In this document: piece by piece, positions 27,801-36,327 of the stretch
How the letters are laid out: the number at the start of each line of letters is the position of its first letter
How positions within the stretch are numbered: the first letter of the stretch is position 1
Assembly: GCA_963711635.1 (NCBI GenBank)
Contig: CAVQEZ010000031.1
Location: 1 to 64,000, forward strand
Origin: CADEED01 sp963711635
GTDB taxonomy: Bacteria; Pseudomonadota; Gammaproteobacteria; Steroidobacterales; Steroidobacteraceae
Direction of reading: 5' to 3'
DNA: 64,000 nt
Made by a program: the position numbers and the translations under genes
Notes under the pieces: model-generated
Told to the model about the DNA's origin: nothing
The model's database searches: none
Seen by the model: the letters and a program-made list of their open reading frames with translations, nothing else

Positions 27801-29739
27801 ATGAAAAGAACCGGCGCATTCCTGGCCAGCGTCATCGCGGTGACGGCGGTTGCCGCCGAAGGCGACTGGCCTAACTACGGCCGCACGCCGGGCGGCGACC
27901 GGCATTCGCCACTGAGCCAGATCGATCGCGACAACGTCGGCAAACTGGCCCTGGCCTGGGAGTACAAGACGGGCGAGGCGGGTATCAAGACCGGTGCCCC
28001 CACCGCGCTCGAAGCCACGCCGCTGGTGATCGAAGGCCGCATGTACCTGGCCACGCCGTTGGGCAAGGTCATCGCACTCGATCCGGTCACCGGCAAACAA
28101 CTCTGGGCGCGCGACGCGGCCGTGAAGCGCGATCGCGGCTTCGGCGACTGGGTGAACCGCGGCGTTTCCTACTGGAGCGATTCGCGCGTCGCGCATCCGA
28201 AGGCCTGCGACCGCCGCGTCATCCTGGCCGCCATCGATGCGCGCCTGATCGCGCTGGATGCGCTCAGCGGCGAACCCTGTGCCGGCTTTGGCCGCAAGGG
28301 CGAGGTCGACCTGGTCGCCGGGCTGCGCAACAAACAATCCTACGGCGACGAATACGAGCAGACCTCGCCGCCGGCCATCATCGGCGATCTCATCGTGGTG
28401 GGCTCCGCCATCGCCGACAACAATTCGAACGTGGGCGCCACCGGCGAAGTGCGTGCCTTCGACGCGCGCAGCGGGGCGCTGCGCTGGACCTGGAATCCCG
28501 TGCCGCAAGATCCGGCCGATCCGGGCTTCGGCACCTGGCGCGGGTCGGTGGGCATTCGTAGCGGCGGCGCCAATACCTGGTCCATCATCGCCGCGGACCC
28601 GAAGCGCGATCTCGTGTTCCTGCCCACCACCAGCCCGGCCGTTGACTACTACGGCGTCACGCGCCTGGGCGACAACCGCTACGCGAATTCCGTCGTGGCG
28701 TTGCGCGCCTCGACGGGCAAGCTGGCGTGGCATTTCCAGACGGTGCATCACGATCTCTGGGACTACGACAACGCCGTCTCCGCCGGCGCTGATCACGCTG
28801 CCGAATGGCAAGGATGCCGTGCTGCAGGGGACCAAGACCGCGCAACTCTTCGTGCTGGATCGCGACACCGGCGCGCCGCTGTTCCCCGTCGAAGAGCGCG
28901 CCGTGCCGAAGAGCGACATCGCCGGCGAGGAGACCTCGCCCACGCAGCCGTTGTCCGCGCTCTCGACCGGCTTTCGCACGCTCACCGAAAAGGACATCTG
29001 GGGCGCCACGCCCGAGGACCTGGCCGAATGCCGCGCGCGCTTCGCCACGCTGCGCTACGACGGGCCGTTCACGCCGCCCTCCGAGCGCGGCTCGGTCATG
29101 TTCCCGGCCAACTTCGGTGGTGCGCACTGGGGCGGCGTCGCCTACGACGCAGGCCGCGGCATTGCCGTCGTGCCTAACAACCAGATGGCGGCGGTGGTCA
29201 CGCTGATTCCGCGTGAGAAGTGGAAAGTCATGAACGAAAAGATGACCAAGGGCGAGCGCGTCGGCAAGGAATTCACCGACATGCAGGGCACGCCTTACAT
29301 CATGCAGCGGGAAACCTGGCTCTCCAGCCGGCGTTCGCCCTGTACGGCGCCGCCCTTCGGCATGCTCACGGCTTTCAGCCTGAAAGACGGCAAGACGCTC
29401 TGGGATGTGCCGCTGGGCACCGACGAGGGCCTCGACAAGATCGGCTTGCCGAAGCTTCCGGCGAACACCGGCATGGTGAATCTCGGTGGCGCCTTCACCA
29501 CCGCCTCCGGCCTCGTGTTCATCGGCGCGACCCTGGATGCCTATGTGCGCGCGTTCGATGTGGAGACGGGCCGCGAACTCTGGAAATACAAGCTGCCCGC
29601 GGGGGGCAAGGCCACGCCCATGACTTATCTCGGGACAGATGGCCGCCAGTACGTGGTCATCTCGGCGGGTGGCGATGGCAAGGTCTGGGGGAAGGCGGAT
29701 TCGATCATGGCCTTCGCGCTGCCGAAGGATCATCCTTGA
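27801..29739 (+). CDS. PQQ-dependent quinoprotein dehydrogenase (glucose-dehydrogenase type), one frameshift
   Basis: Periplasmic eight-bladed propeller of about 646 residues with a signal peptide (MKRTGAFLASVIAVTAVAA). DWPNYGRTPGGDRHSPLSQI opens the mature protein, and tryptophan-docking repeats follow (LALAWEYKTG, LWARDAAV, LRWTWNP, LAWHFQTVHHDLWDYD, LWDVPLG, LWKYKLPAG). ANFGGAHWGGVAYD and HHDLWDYDNAV match membrane-type glucose dehydrogenase, but the five-helix membrane anchor is absent, so it is a soluble form or an alcohol/polyol dehydrogenase. Single shift near 28790. No PQQ synthesis genes in the window. Confidence 0.9.
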
Positions 29740-29788
29740 GAGGGTAGTCAGCGCCAGGGATCAGGCGGACGAGCGGGAGACGCAAGTC

Positions 29789-31030
29789 ATGGCGCATACG
29801 TTTGACATCCGTTTTGCCAGGTCGGGCGGGATTGCAGCGCTTTTCGACGCCGCTGAAAACAGCTTCGGCTGGAAGGGTGGCGGGCTGCTCAGCATCGACC
29901 CGCAGGGCATGAGCTTCGCGCTGAAGCGCAACATCGTCTCGCTGCTGGCGCGGCGCCGCTCACAGCGCATTCCGGCCGAAAAGATCAAGGAGATCTACCG
30001 CGAAGGCGATGCACTGCGCGTCGAATTCGCCACGGAAGAAAATCCGCGTGCCGTGCTGCCGTTCTGGGCGCGCGACCGCGACACCGCCGCGCAGATCGTG
30101 CAACTCCTGCCCACATCGCGCACCTTCGAGCTCGAGCACAGCACTGACGAGCCCGACAAACGCGACGGCAAGCGCATGCTCCTGGTGCTGGGCGCGGCCG
30201 TACTCCTCGCCGGCGTCGCGCTGTTCATCGGCTTTCGTCGGGCCCCCGCGCCAAATGCGGAAACTCCGGCAAGCGTGGCCTCGGTGCAGAACGACGTGCC
30301 AGTCATTGCGGCTCCCGAAATTCCAGGCCTCACCCAAAACGCCGCTGCTGCAAGTGCGTCCTCCCAGACCGCCGGCGTTCAGCGGCCTGCATCGCTGGTT
30401 GGCGAACCCATAACGCCCGAACAGGCCCGACGGCTCGCCATCATGGCCGAGGATCCCGTCGACTGGACCGTCTCGCCAACCGGGTCGAGCACGACAACGG
30501 CGGAAGCCGCAGCGCGCACAGCTCGCATGGCACGACTTTCGCCGCCGGCAGAGTCGGAAGCAGAGCCGCAAGCGGAAGCATTCGTACCGATTCCGCTTCC
30601 CGAGATCCGGCCACGTGCGGATGATGAGGTAGTCCCAGTCACCCAGACGACGCTGGCGTACGCCTCCGCGCGCGAGTTGCTCCGGGTTTTCGAAGCAGAA
30701 GCCGCCGACCTTTCCGAGAGCTATCAGCGTGAACGCGAACGGGTCGCCAAGGGCGATCTGAATGCGCTGACATTCGCCGACAGGCTCGACTGGTACGAAC
30801 TTCGCTGGCGCAACCTGATCGAACGGGTGCTGCAGGACAAGAAGTTCAGCGATCCGGTACTGACGGGACTGCGCGCAACTTTGCTGTCCGTGGTGATCAG
30901 CCAGCGAGCCTTCTTCTCGGGCTATGCCGCCGGTTTGCGCAACGGCGACCAGGCCGGGATCGACCGGGCATTCGAGGAGCTGGCGCGCGCCGAGGAACGG
31001 CTGGTGCGCGCTCGACAGTTCGTGAACTGA
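29789..31030 (+). CDS. Unknown single-span membrane protein
   Basis: A 413-residue protein I cannot assign. The N-terminal 115 residues (FDIRFARSGGIAALFDAAEN ... YREGDALRVEFATEE) have the alternating strands of a PH-like or GRAM-like fold. One membrane segment follows (MLLVLGAAVLLAGVALFIGF, about residues 131-150), then an Ala/Pro-rich linker of about 140 residues and a helical C-terminal domain (LRVFEAEAADLSESYQRERE onward) of about 100 residues. The topology suggests an N-in, C-out bitopic protein. It follows the PQQ dehydrogenase by 49 nt. Confidence 0.7.
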   Translation: MAHTFDIRFARSGGIAALFDAAENSFGWKGGGLLSIDPQGMSFALKRNIVSLLARRRSQRIPAEKIKEIYREGDALRVEFATEENPRAVLPFWARDRDTAAQIVQLLPTSRTFELEHSTDEPDKRDGKRMLLVLGAAVLLAGVALFIGFRRAPAPNAETPASVASVQNDVPVIAAPEIPGLTQNAAAASASSQTAGVQRPASLVGEPITPEQARRLAIMAEDPVDWTVSPTGSSTTTAEAAARTARMARLSPPAESEAEPQAEAFVPIPLPEIRPRADDEVVPVTQTTLAYASARELLRVFEAEAADLSESYQRERERVAKGDLNALTFADRLDWYELRWRNLIERVLQDKKFSDPVLTGLRATLLSVVISQRAFFSGYAAGLRNGDQAGIDRAFEELARAEERLVRARQFVN

Positions 31031-32407
31031 TCAGGGCGCGCTGGCCGGCGCCGCCACTCGCTCGCGCATCAGCACCAGCTCTTCGGCCGCCGTCGGATGC
31101 AGCGCCACGGTACTGTCCCACTGCTTCTTGGTGAGCCCCGCTTTCACGGCGACCGCGGCCATCTGCACGATCTCCGGCGCGTCCTCGCCCGCGACGTGCA
31201 CGCCTAACAACTGATCGGTCTTCGCGTCGACCACGATCTTCATGAGCGTGCGCTCCGGGTTGCCCGAGATCATGTTGCGCATCGGCCGGAAGTTGGTGCG
31301 ATAGATGTGCACGTCACCGTGCGACAGGCGCGCGTCGCCTTCGCCCAGTCCCACCGTCCCGATGGGCGGGCGGCCGAACACCGCGCTCGCCACGCTGCGG
31401 TGATCCACGGGCGTGGGACGGTTGTTGTAGACGGTGTCGGCAAAGGCGTGGCCGTCACGGATGGCCACCGGCGTGAGGTTCATGCGGTTGGTCACGTCGC
31501 CGATGGCGTACACGGATTCCACGCTGCTGCGCGAATACTCGTCCACGACCACCGCGCCGGAGGCGTCCAGCTGCACGCCGGCGCCCTCGAGCCCGAGGCC
31601 GCCGGTATTCGGGTGGCGGCCGATGGCGAACAGTACCTGGTCGGTGTCGACCTGTTCCCCGGTAGATAGGGTGGCGCGCAGCGCGCCACCGGCCTTCTCG
31701 AGCTTCGTCAGCGTGGCCTTCATGGTGAGCTTGATGCCGCTGCGCTCGGCCTCGATGTGCATGTGCGCGCGCAGGTCGTCGTCGAAGCCGCGCAGCATGC
31801 GATCGCCGCGATGCACGATGCGCGTCTCGGAACCGAGCCCGTGGAAGATGTTGGCGAATTCCAGCGCCACGTAGCCGCCGCCCACGATGAGGATCCGCCG
31901 CGGGAATTTCTCCAGCAGGAAAGCCTCGTTCGACGAGATACCCAGCTCCACGCCGGGAAGGCCTTCGGGCAGCTGCGGCGCGCCTCCCGTGGCGATGAGA
32001 ACGCGCTCCGCGCTGAGCTCGCTGCCCGACTTGAGCAGCTTGACCGTGTGCGCGTCGACCAGCTCGGCGCGCTCCTCGAACGGGGTAACCCCGGCCTTGA
32101 TCAGGTTCGAGTTGTAGATGCCGGAGAGCCGCGTGACCTCTTTCTGCACGTTGTCGCGCAAGGTGGCCCAGTCGAAGGTGGCGTTGGCCACCGTCCAGCC
32201 GTAGCCCGCCGCGTCCGCGAAGTACTGCGCGAACTCAGCGCCGTACACCAGGAATTTCTTCGGCACGCAGCCGCGGATGACGCAGGTGCCGCCGATGCGG
32301 TACTCCTCGGCGATGGCCACGCGTGCGCCGGCTTGTGAGGCGATGCGCGCCGCGCGCACGCCGCCGGAGCCGGCACCGATGACGAACAGGTCGTAGTCGT
32401 AATTCAT
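31031..32407 (-). CDS. gor: Glutathione-disulfide reductase
   Basis: FAD flavoenzyme of 458 residues reducing GSSG with NADPH. FAD site DLFVIGAGSGGVRAARIAS, redox disulfide in GGTCVIRGCVPKKF, second dinucleotide motif ILIVGGGYVALEFANIF with downstream Arg residues (TRIVHRGDRMLRGF) typical of NADPH preference, and the C-terminal catalytic HPTAAEELVLMRE. Dihydrolipoamide dehydrogenase would have GGTCLNVGCIPSK, so E3 is unlikely. Frame intact; convergent with the unknown gene before it. A TAGTAT hexamer lies 6 nt upstream of the ATG. Confidence 0.95.
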   Translation of the reverse strand: MNYDYDLFVIGAGSGGVRAARIASQAGARVAIAEEYRIGGTCVIRGCVPKKFLVYGAEFAQYFADAAGYGWTVANATFDWATLRDNVQKEVTRLSGIYNSNLIKAGVTPFEERAELVDAHTVKLLKSGSELSAERVLIATGGAPQLPEGLPGVELGISSNEAFLLEKFPRRILIVGGGYVALEFANIFHGLGSETRIVHRGDRMLRGFDDDLRAHMHIEAERSGIKLTMKATLTKLEKAGGALRATLSTGEQVDTDQVLFAIGRHPNTGGLGLEGAGVQLDASGAVVVDEYSRSSVESVYAIGDVTNRMNLTPVAIRDGHAFADTVYNNRPTPVDHRSVASAVFGRPPIGTVGLGEGDARLSHGDVHIYRTNFRPMRNMISGNPERTLMKIVVDAKTDQLLGVHVAGEDAPEIVQMAAVAVKAGLTKKQWDSTVALHPTAAEELVLMRERVAAPASAP

Positions 32408-32413
32408 GGCACG

Positions 32414-32419
32414 ATACTA
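32414..32419 (-). promoter_or_regulatory. -10-like TAGTAT before gor
   Basis: Minus-strand TAGTAT ends 6 nt before the gor ATG at 32407 (CGTGCC between). No Shine-Dalgarno in that gap, so a leaderless transcript is likely. Confidence 0.45.
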
Positions 32420-32561
32420 GCCTGACCGGGATGGGGAGCTCGACTGGCGATGAGATGCGCGTGCCTTACAAAGTCGATGGCGGGTCGCGCCGCGGGTGCC
32501 AGCGGGCTGCGCACTGCTGCGGCGCCCACCTACAGATGACTTCTGGGAAAGAACGCAGCGT

Positions 32562-33557
32562 ATGAGCATGTTCAAGGCGTTCCGCATTCACGAGGTCGAG
32601 GGAAAAATCCACGGCCGATTCGAAGACCTCGCGCTCGAGCAGCTTTCACCCGGCGAGGTGGTCATCGAAGTTCATTACTCCGGCATCAACTACAAGGACG
32701 CGCTGGCCGCGACCGGCGCGGGCAAGATCCTGCGGCGCTATCCGCTGATCGGCGGCGTCGACCTGGCCGGGGTGGTGCGCGACTCCAGCGATCCGCGTTA
32801 CGAGCCCGGCGATCCAGTGCTGGTCACCGGCTGTGGCCTGTCCGAAAACGTCGACGGTGGCTACACGCAATTCGCACGCGTGAAAGGCGATTGCGTGATC
32901 GCCATGCCGCCGGGCCTCGACGCCTGGCGCGCCATGGCACTGGGCACCGCCGGCTTCACGGCCGCGTTGGCCATCCATCGCATGGAACGCAACGGCCAGA
33001 CACCGGCGCGCGGGCCCATCGTGGTGACCGGCGCCACCGGCGGCGTGGGCAGCATCGCCATCGACATGCTGAGCAGCCGCGGCTATGAGGTCATCGCCGT
33101 CACGGGCAAGCAGCAGGCCTTCGACTACCTCAAGTCGTTAGGTGCCCGGACAATCCTCACGCGCGAGCAGCTGGCGCTGGGCAGCAAACCGCTGGAGGCG
33201 GCGCGCTATGCCGGGGCCATCGACAGCGTGGGGGGCGAAGTGCTCGCGGGGCTCACGCGGCACATGGATTTCTGGGGGAATATCGCCTGCGTCGGGCTGG
33301 CGGGCGGTGTCGAACTGAAGACCACGGTCATGCCCTTCATCCTGCGCGGCGTGAGTCTGCTGGGCATCAACTCCGCGGCGACGCCGCGCGCGGAGCGTTT
33401 GGAAGTGTGGCAGCGCATCGCGGGAGACCTGAAACCGCGGCATCTCGAGCGCATCGTCAGCCGCACGATCGAATTCGCGGAATTGCCGGGCGCGTTCCAG
33501 GCCTACATCGACGGAAAAGTCACCGGGCGTACGGTCGTAAAGATCGCCGCGCGGTAA
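32562..33557 (+). CDS. acuI: Acrylyl-CoA reductase AcuI/YhdH (MDR superfamily)
   Basis: Zinc-free medium-chain reductase of 331 residues converting acryloyl-CoA to propionyl-CoA with NADPH. MSMFKAFRIHEVEGKIHGRF, VHYSGINYKDALAATGAGKI and PLIGGVDLAGVV are diagnostic for YhdH/AcuI; nucleotide binding is by VTGATGGVGSIAIDML. It stands immediately upstream of prpB (12 nt), which fits: its product enters the 2-methylcitrate cycle encoded next. Earlier start candidates at 32496 lack the conserved N-terminus. Confidence 0.92.
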   Translation: MSMFKAFRIHEVEGKIHGRFEDLALEQLSPGEVVIEVHYSGINYKDALAATGAGKILRRYPLIGGVDLAGVVRDSSDPRYEPGDPVLVTGCGLSENVDGGYTQFARVKGDCVIAMPPGLDAWRAMALGTAGFTAALAIHRMERNGQTPARGPIVVTGATGGVGSIAIDMLSSRGYEVIAVTGKQQAFDYLKSLGARTILTREQLALGSKPLEAARYAGAIDSVGGEVLAGLTRHMDFWGNIACVGLAGGVELKTTVMPFILRGVSLLGINSAATPRAERLEVWQRIAGDLKPRHLERIVSRTIEFAELPGAFQAYIDGKVTGRTVVKIAAR

Positions 33558-33560
33558 ACT
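33555..33560 (+). promoter_or_regulatory. -10-like TAAACT before prpB
   Basis: TAAACT overlaps the acuI stop codon and ends 9 nt before the prpB ATG. Could give prpB an internal, nearly leaderless start within the acuI-prp cluster. Confidence 0.3.
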
Positions 33561-33569
33561 ACCGCCATC

Positions 33570-34478
33570 ATGACTGCCACCACCCCCGCACCGCTGTCCG
33601 CGGGTGCGAAATTCCGCGCGGCGCTCGCAGCGGAGAAACCGCTCCAGGTCGTCGGCGCCATCAATGCCTACGCGGCGCGCATGGCGGAGGCCACGGGTTT
33701 CCGCGCGCTCTATCTATCGGGCGGCGGCGTGGCGGCCAATTCCCTGGGCCTGCCGGATCTCGGCATCAGCACCATGGACGACGTGCTCATCGACATCCGG
33801 CGTATTTCCGACGCCAGCACCTTGCCCTTGCTCGTGGATGCCGACACCGGCTGGGGCGGTGCGTTCAACATCGCGCGCACCGTGCGCTCCTTCATCAAGG
33901 CCGGCGCCGCCGGCCTTCACATCGAAGACCAGGTGCAGTCCAAGCGCTGCGGCCATCGTCCCGGCAAGGAAGTCGTGCCGAAAGGTGAAATGGTCGATCG
34001 CATCAAGGCCTGCGTGGATGCGCGTACCGATGCGAGCTTCGTCGTCATGGCGCGCAGCGACGCGCTGGCGAGCCACGGCCTGGACGAAACGATCGCGCGG
34101 CTGGTGGCCTGCGTGGAGGCCGGCGCCGACGCGGTGTTTCCCGAGGCCATCACCGATCTCGCGATGTATCGCAAGGTACGCGAAGCGGTGCGCGTGCCCG
34201 TGCTGGCCAACATGACCGAGTTCGGCAAGACACCTTTATATACGCGCGAGGAGCTGGGTACGGCCGGCGTCGACATCGTGCTGCATTGCTGCTCGGCGTA
34301 TCGCGCCATGAATCTCGCCGCGCTCAAGGTTTACCAGGCCATTCGTCGCGATGGCACGCAGAAGAACGTGCTCGGCGACATGCAGACGCGCGACGAGCTC
34401 TACAAGTACCTCGACTACCACGCCTACGAGCGCAAGCTCGACGACTTGTTCTCCGCCGAGAAGGAGCAGGGCAAATGA
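33570..34478 (+). CDS. prpB: 2-methylisocitrate lyase
   Basis: Cleaves 2-methylisocitrate to pyruvate and succinate in propionate catabolism. A 302-residue ICL/PEPM-superfamily barrel with ALYLSGGGVAANSLGLPDLG, LVDADTGWGG (metal-binding Asp), EDQVQSKRCGHRPGKEVV with the catalytic Cys, and VMARSDALASHGLDE. KRCGHRPGK separates PrpB from isocitrate lyase (KKCGHL). Frame intact; its stop overlaps the prpC start (ATGA). Confidence 0.96.
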   Translation: MTATTPAPLSAGAKFRAALAAEKPLQVVGAINAYAARMAEATGFRALYLSGGGVAANSLGLPDLGISTMDDVLIDIRRISDASTLPLLVDADTGWGGAFNIARTVRSFIKAGAAGLHIEDQVQSKRCGHRPGKEVVPKGEMVDRIKACVDARTDASFVVMARSDALASHGLDETIARLVACVEAGADAVFPEAITDLAMYRKVREAVRVPVLANMTEFGKTPLYTREELGTAGVDIVLHCCSAYRAMNLAALKVYQAIRRDGTQKNVLGDMQTRDELYKYLDYHAYERKLDDLFSAEKEQGK

Positions 34479-35638
34479 GCGCACCCGAAGCCTCCGCGCC
34501 GGCCGGATTCAAGCCCAAGAAATCCGTGGCACTCTCCGGCGTCACCGCCGGCAACACGGCGCTGTGCACCGTCGGCCGCAGCGGCAACGACCTGCACTAC
34601 CGGGGTTACGACATCCTCGAAGTCGCCGAGACCTGCGAGTTCGAGGAGCTAGCCTATCTACTCATCCACGGCAAGCTGCCCAACCAGGCCGAGCTCACCG
34701 CTTACAAGGCCAGGCTGAAGTCGTTGCGCGGCCTGCCGGCGCCGCTGCGCGCCGTGCTGGAACAACTGCCCGCGTCCACGCATCCCATGGACGTGCTGCG
34801 TACCGGCGCGTCCACGCTGGGCTGCCTGATGCCCGAGAAGGATGACCACGACGCGGCGGGTGCGCGCGAGATCGCCGATCGTCTGGTGGCCAGCTTCGGC
34901 TCGATGTTGTGTTACTGGTATCACTGGTCGCACAACGGTCATCGCATCTTCGTCGAGACCGAGGATGACTCGGTGGGCGGGCATTTCCTGCACCTGCTGC
35001 ACCGGCGGCCGCCGCCCGCGAGCTGGGTGCGCGCCATGCACACCTCGCTGAATCTCTACGCCGAGCATGAATTCAACTCCTCCACGTTCACGGCGCGCGT
35101 GGTCGCGGGCACGGGCTCGGATATCTACTCATCGATCACCGGCGCCATCGGAGCGCTGCGCGGGCCGAAGCACGGCGGCGCCAACGAGGTCGCGCTGGTG
35201 ATCCAGCAGCGTTACGCCACGCCCGACGAGGCCGAGGCCGACATCCGCCGGCGCGTGGCCGACAAGGAAATCGTCATCGGCTTCGGTCACCCGGTATACA
35301 CCGTGGCGGATCCTCGCAACGTCATCATCAAGCGTGTCGCGGAGAAACTCGCCAGGGAAGCCGGCGACCTGAAGCTGTACGCGATCGCCGCGCGCATCGA
35401 ATCGCTGATGGCGGACATCAAGAAGATGTTCCCGAATCTCGACTGGTACAGCGCCGTGAGTTACCACCTCATGGGCGTGCCCACGGCCATGTTCACGCCG
35501 TTGTTCGTGATCGCGCGCACCACCGGCTGGAGCGCGCACGTCATCGAGCAGCGCGAGGACGGCAAGATCATCCGCCCGGCGGCCAACTACGTGGGTCCCG
35601 AGAACCGCAAGTTCGTACCGCTGGCGCAGCGGCCGTGA
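34475..35638 (+). CDS. prpC: 2-methylcitrate synthase
   Basis: Condenses propionyl-CoA with oxaloacetate. A 387-residue citrate-synthase fold with the catalytic triad visible: His in YYHWSHNGHRI-type loop and HEFNSSTFTARVVAGT, His in GPKHGGANE, and Asp region in GFGHPVYTVADPR. GLAGVTAG-like start (VALSGVTAGNTALCTVG) and short length are typical of PrpC rather than GltA. Overlaps prpB by 4 nt and is followed directly by the ACP-like gene (TGATG), indicating one transcript. Confidence 0.95.
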   Translation: MSAPEASAPAGFKPKKSVALSGVTAGNTALCTVGRSGNDLHYRGYDILEVAETCEFEELAYLLIHGKLPNQAELTAYKARLKSLRGLPAPLRAVLEQLPASTHPMDVLRTGASTLGCLMPEKDDHDAAGAREIADRLVASFGSMLCYWYHWSHNGHRIFVETEDDSVGGHFLHLLHRRPPPASWVRAMHTSLNLYAEHEFNSSTFTARVVAGTGSDIYSSITGAIGALRGPKHGGANEVALVIQQRYATPDEAEADIRRRVADKEIVIGFGHPVYTVADPRNVIIKRVAEKLAREAGDLKLYAIAARIESLMADIKKMFPNLDWYSAVSYHLMGVPTAMFTPLFVIARTTGWSAHVIEQREDGKIIRPAANYVGPENRKFVPLAQRP

Positions 35639-35982
35639 TGCGGCGGCGGACGCTCGGCGCGTTGCTGGCGGCAGGCATGCTGAGCACCCTGCCGGGCATG
35701 GCCGGGCCGCCGGTACCGATGCACGAAATCGTCGAGACGGTGCGCGACCTGGCCGCGGCGCAGCTGGGACGCAAGCCCTCCGAGATCGACACCATCCAAT
35801 CGCTGTTCGCGCAGGGGCTCAACGAGAACGGCCTGGCGGAGCTGGTGAGCGCCATCCAGATCGAATTCGGCGTGGTGATTCCGGACAGCGAGATCCACCA
35901 GGGAAAGTGGAACGACGCGGTGCGCGGATTCTCCGTGCGCCGGCTGGCGGACCTGGTGGCCGCGCACCTGCGGCCTGAATGA
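35638..35982 (+). CDS. Exported acyl-carrier-protein-like domain lacking the phosphopantetheine serine
   Basis: A 114-residue protein with an apparent signal peptide (MRRRTLGALLAAGMLSTLPG then AGPP) followed by an ACP-like four-helix pattern: IVETVRDLAAAQLGRKPSEI, TIQSLFAQGLNENGLAELVS, AIQIEFGVVIPDSEI and FSVRRLADLVAAHL. Where ACPs have (G)DSL this has LNENGL, so 4'-phosphopantetheine cannot attach at the usual serine. An exported apo-ACP fold is unusual; a structural or binding role is possible. Start ATG 35638 overlaps the prpC stop. A preceding GTG adds one residue only. Confidence 0.65.
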   Translation: MRRRTLGALLAAGMLSTLPGMAGPPVPMHEIVETVRDLAAAQLGRKPSEIDTIQSLFAQGLNENGLAELVSAIQIEFGVVIPDSEIHQGKWNDAVRGFSVRRLADLVAAHLRPE

Positions 35983-35989
35983 CGCACCC

Positions 35990-36310
35990 ATGAACTGGTT
36001 CATCCTGATCGTCGCGGGTCTGTTCGAGGTCGGCTGGGCAGTGGGCCTGAAATACACCGAGGGATTCACGCGGCCGCTGCCGAGCGTGCTGACCATCGCG
36101 GCCATGATCATCAGCCTCGGATTGCTGGGCATTGCGCTGAAAACCCTTCCGGTGGGCTCGGCCTACGGAATCTGGGTGGGCGTGGGCGCGGTGGGCACGG
36201 CCATCGTCGGCATCCTGCTGTTCGATGAAACCGTGAGCGCGCTGAAGTTCGTCAGCCTGCTGCTGCTGGTGGCCGGCATCGTGGGCCTGAAACTGACCAG
36301 CGGCGCCTGA
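35990..36310 (+). CDS. gdx: SMR family guanidinium exporter (SugE/Gdx type)
   Basis: Four-helix small multidrug-resistance protein of 106 residues. MNWFILIVAGLFEVGWAVGL contains the membrane Glu of SMR proteins; LKYTEGFTRPLPSVLT and LPVGSAYGIWVGVGAVGTAI match the Gdx/SugE subgroup, which exports guanidinium in antiport with protons. No guanidine riboswitch is visible in the 7-nt gap before it. Its position inside the prp cluster has no metabolic explanation that I know. Confidence 0.9.
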   Translation: MNWFILIVAGLFEVGWAVGLKYTEGFTRPLPSVLTIAAMIISLGLLGIALKTLPVGSAYGIWVGVGAVGTAIVGILLFDETVSALKFVSLLLLVAGIVGLKLTSGA

Positions 36311-36327
36311 GCGCCGACCGGAGAGAC

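Noticed and set aside
31031..32407. Candidate E3 (lipoamide dehydrogenase) for the bkd operon
   Set aside because: The redox motif CVIRGC and C-terminal HPTAAEE fit glutathione reductase, and the gene is distant and on the other strand.
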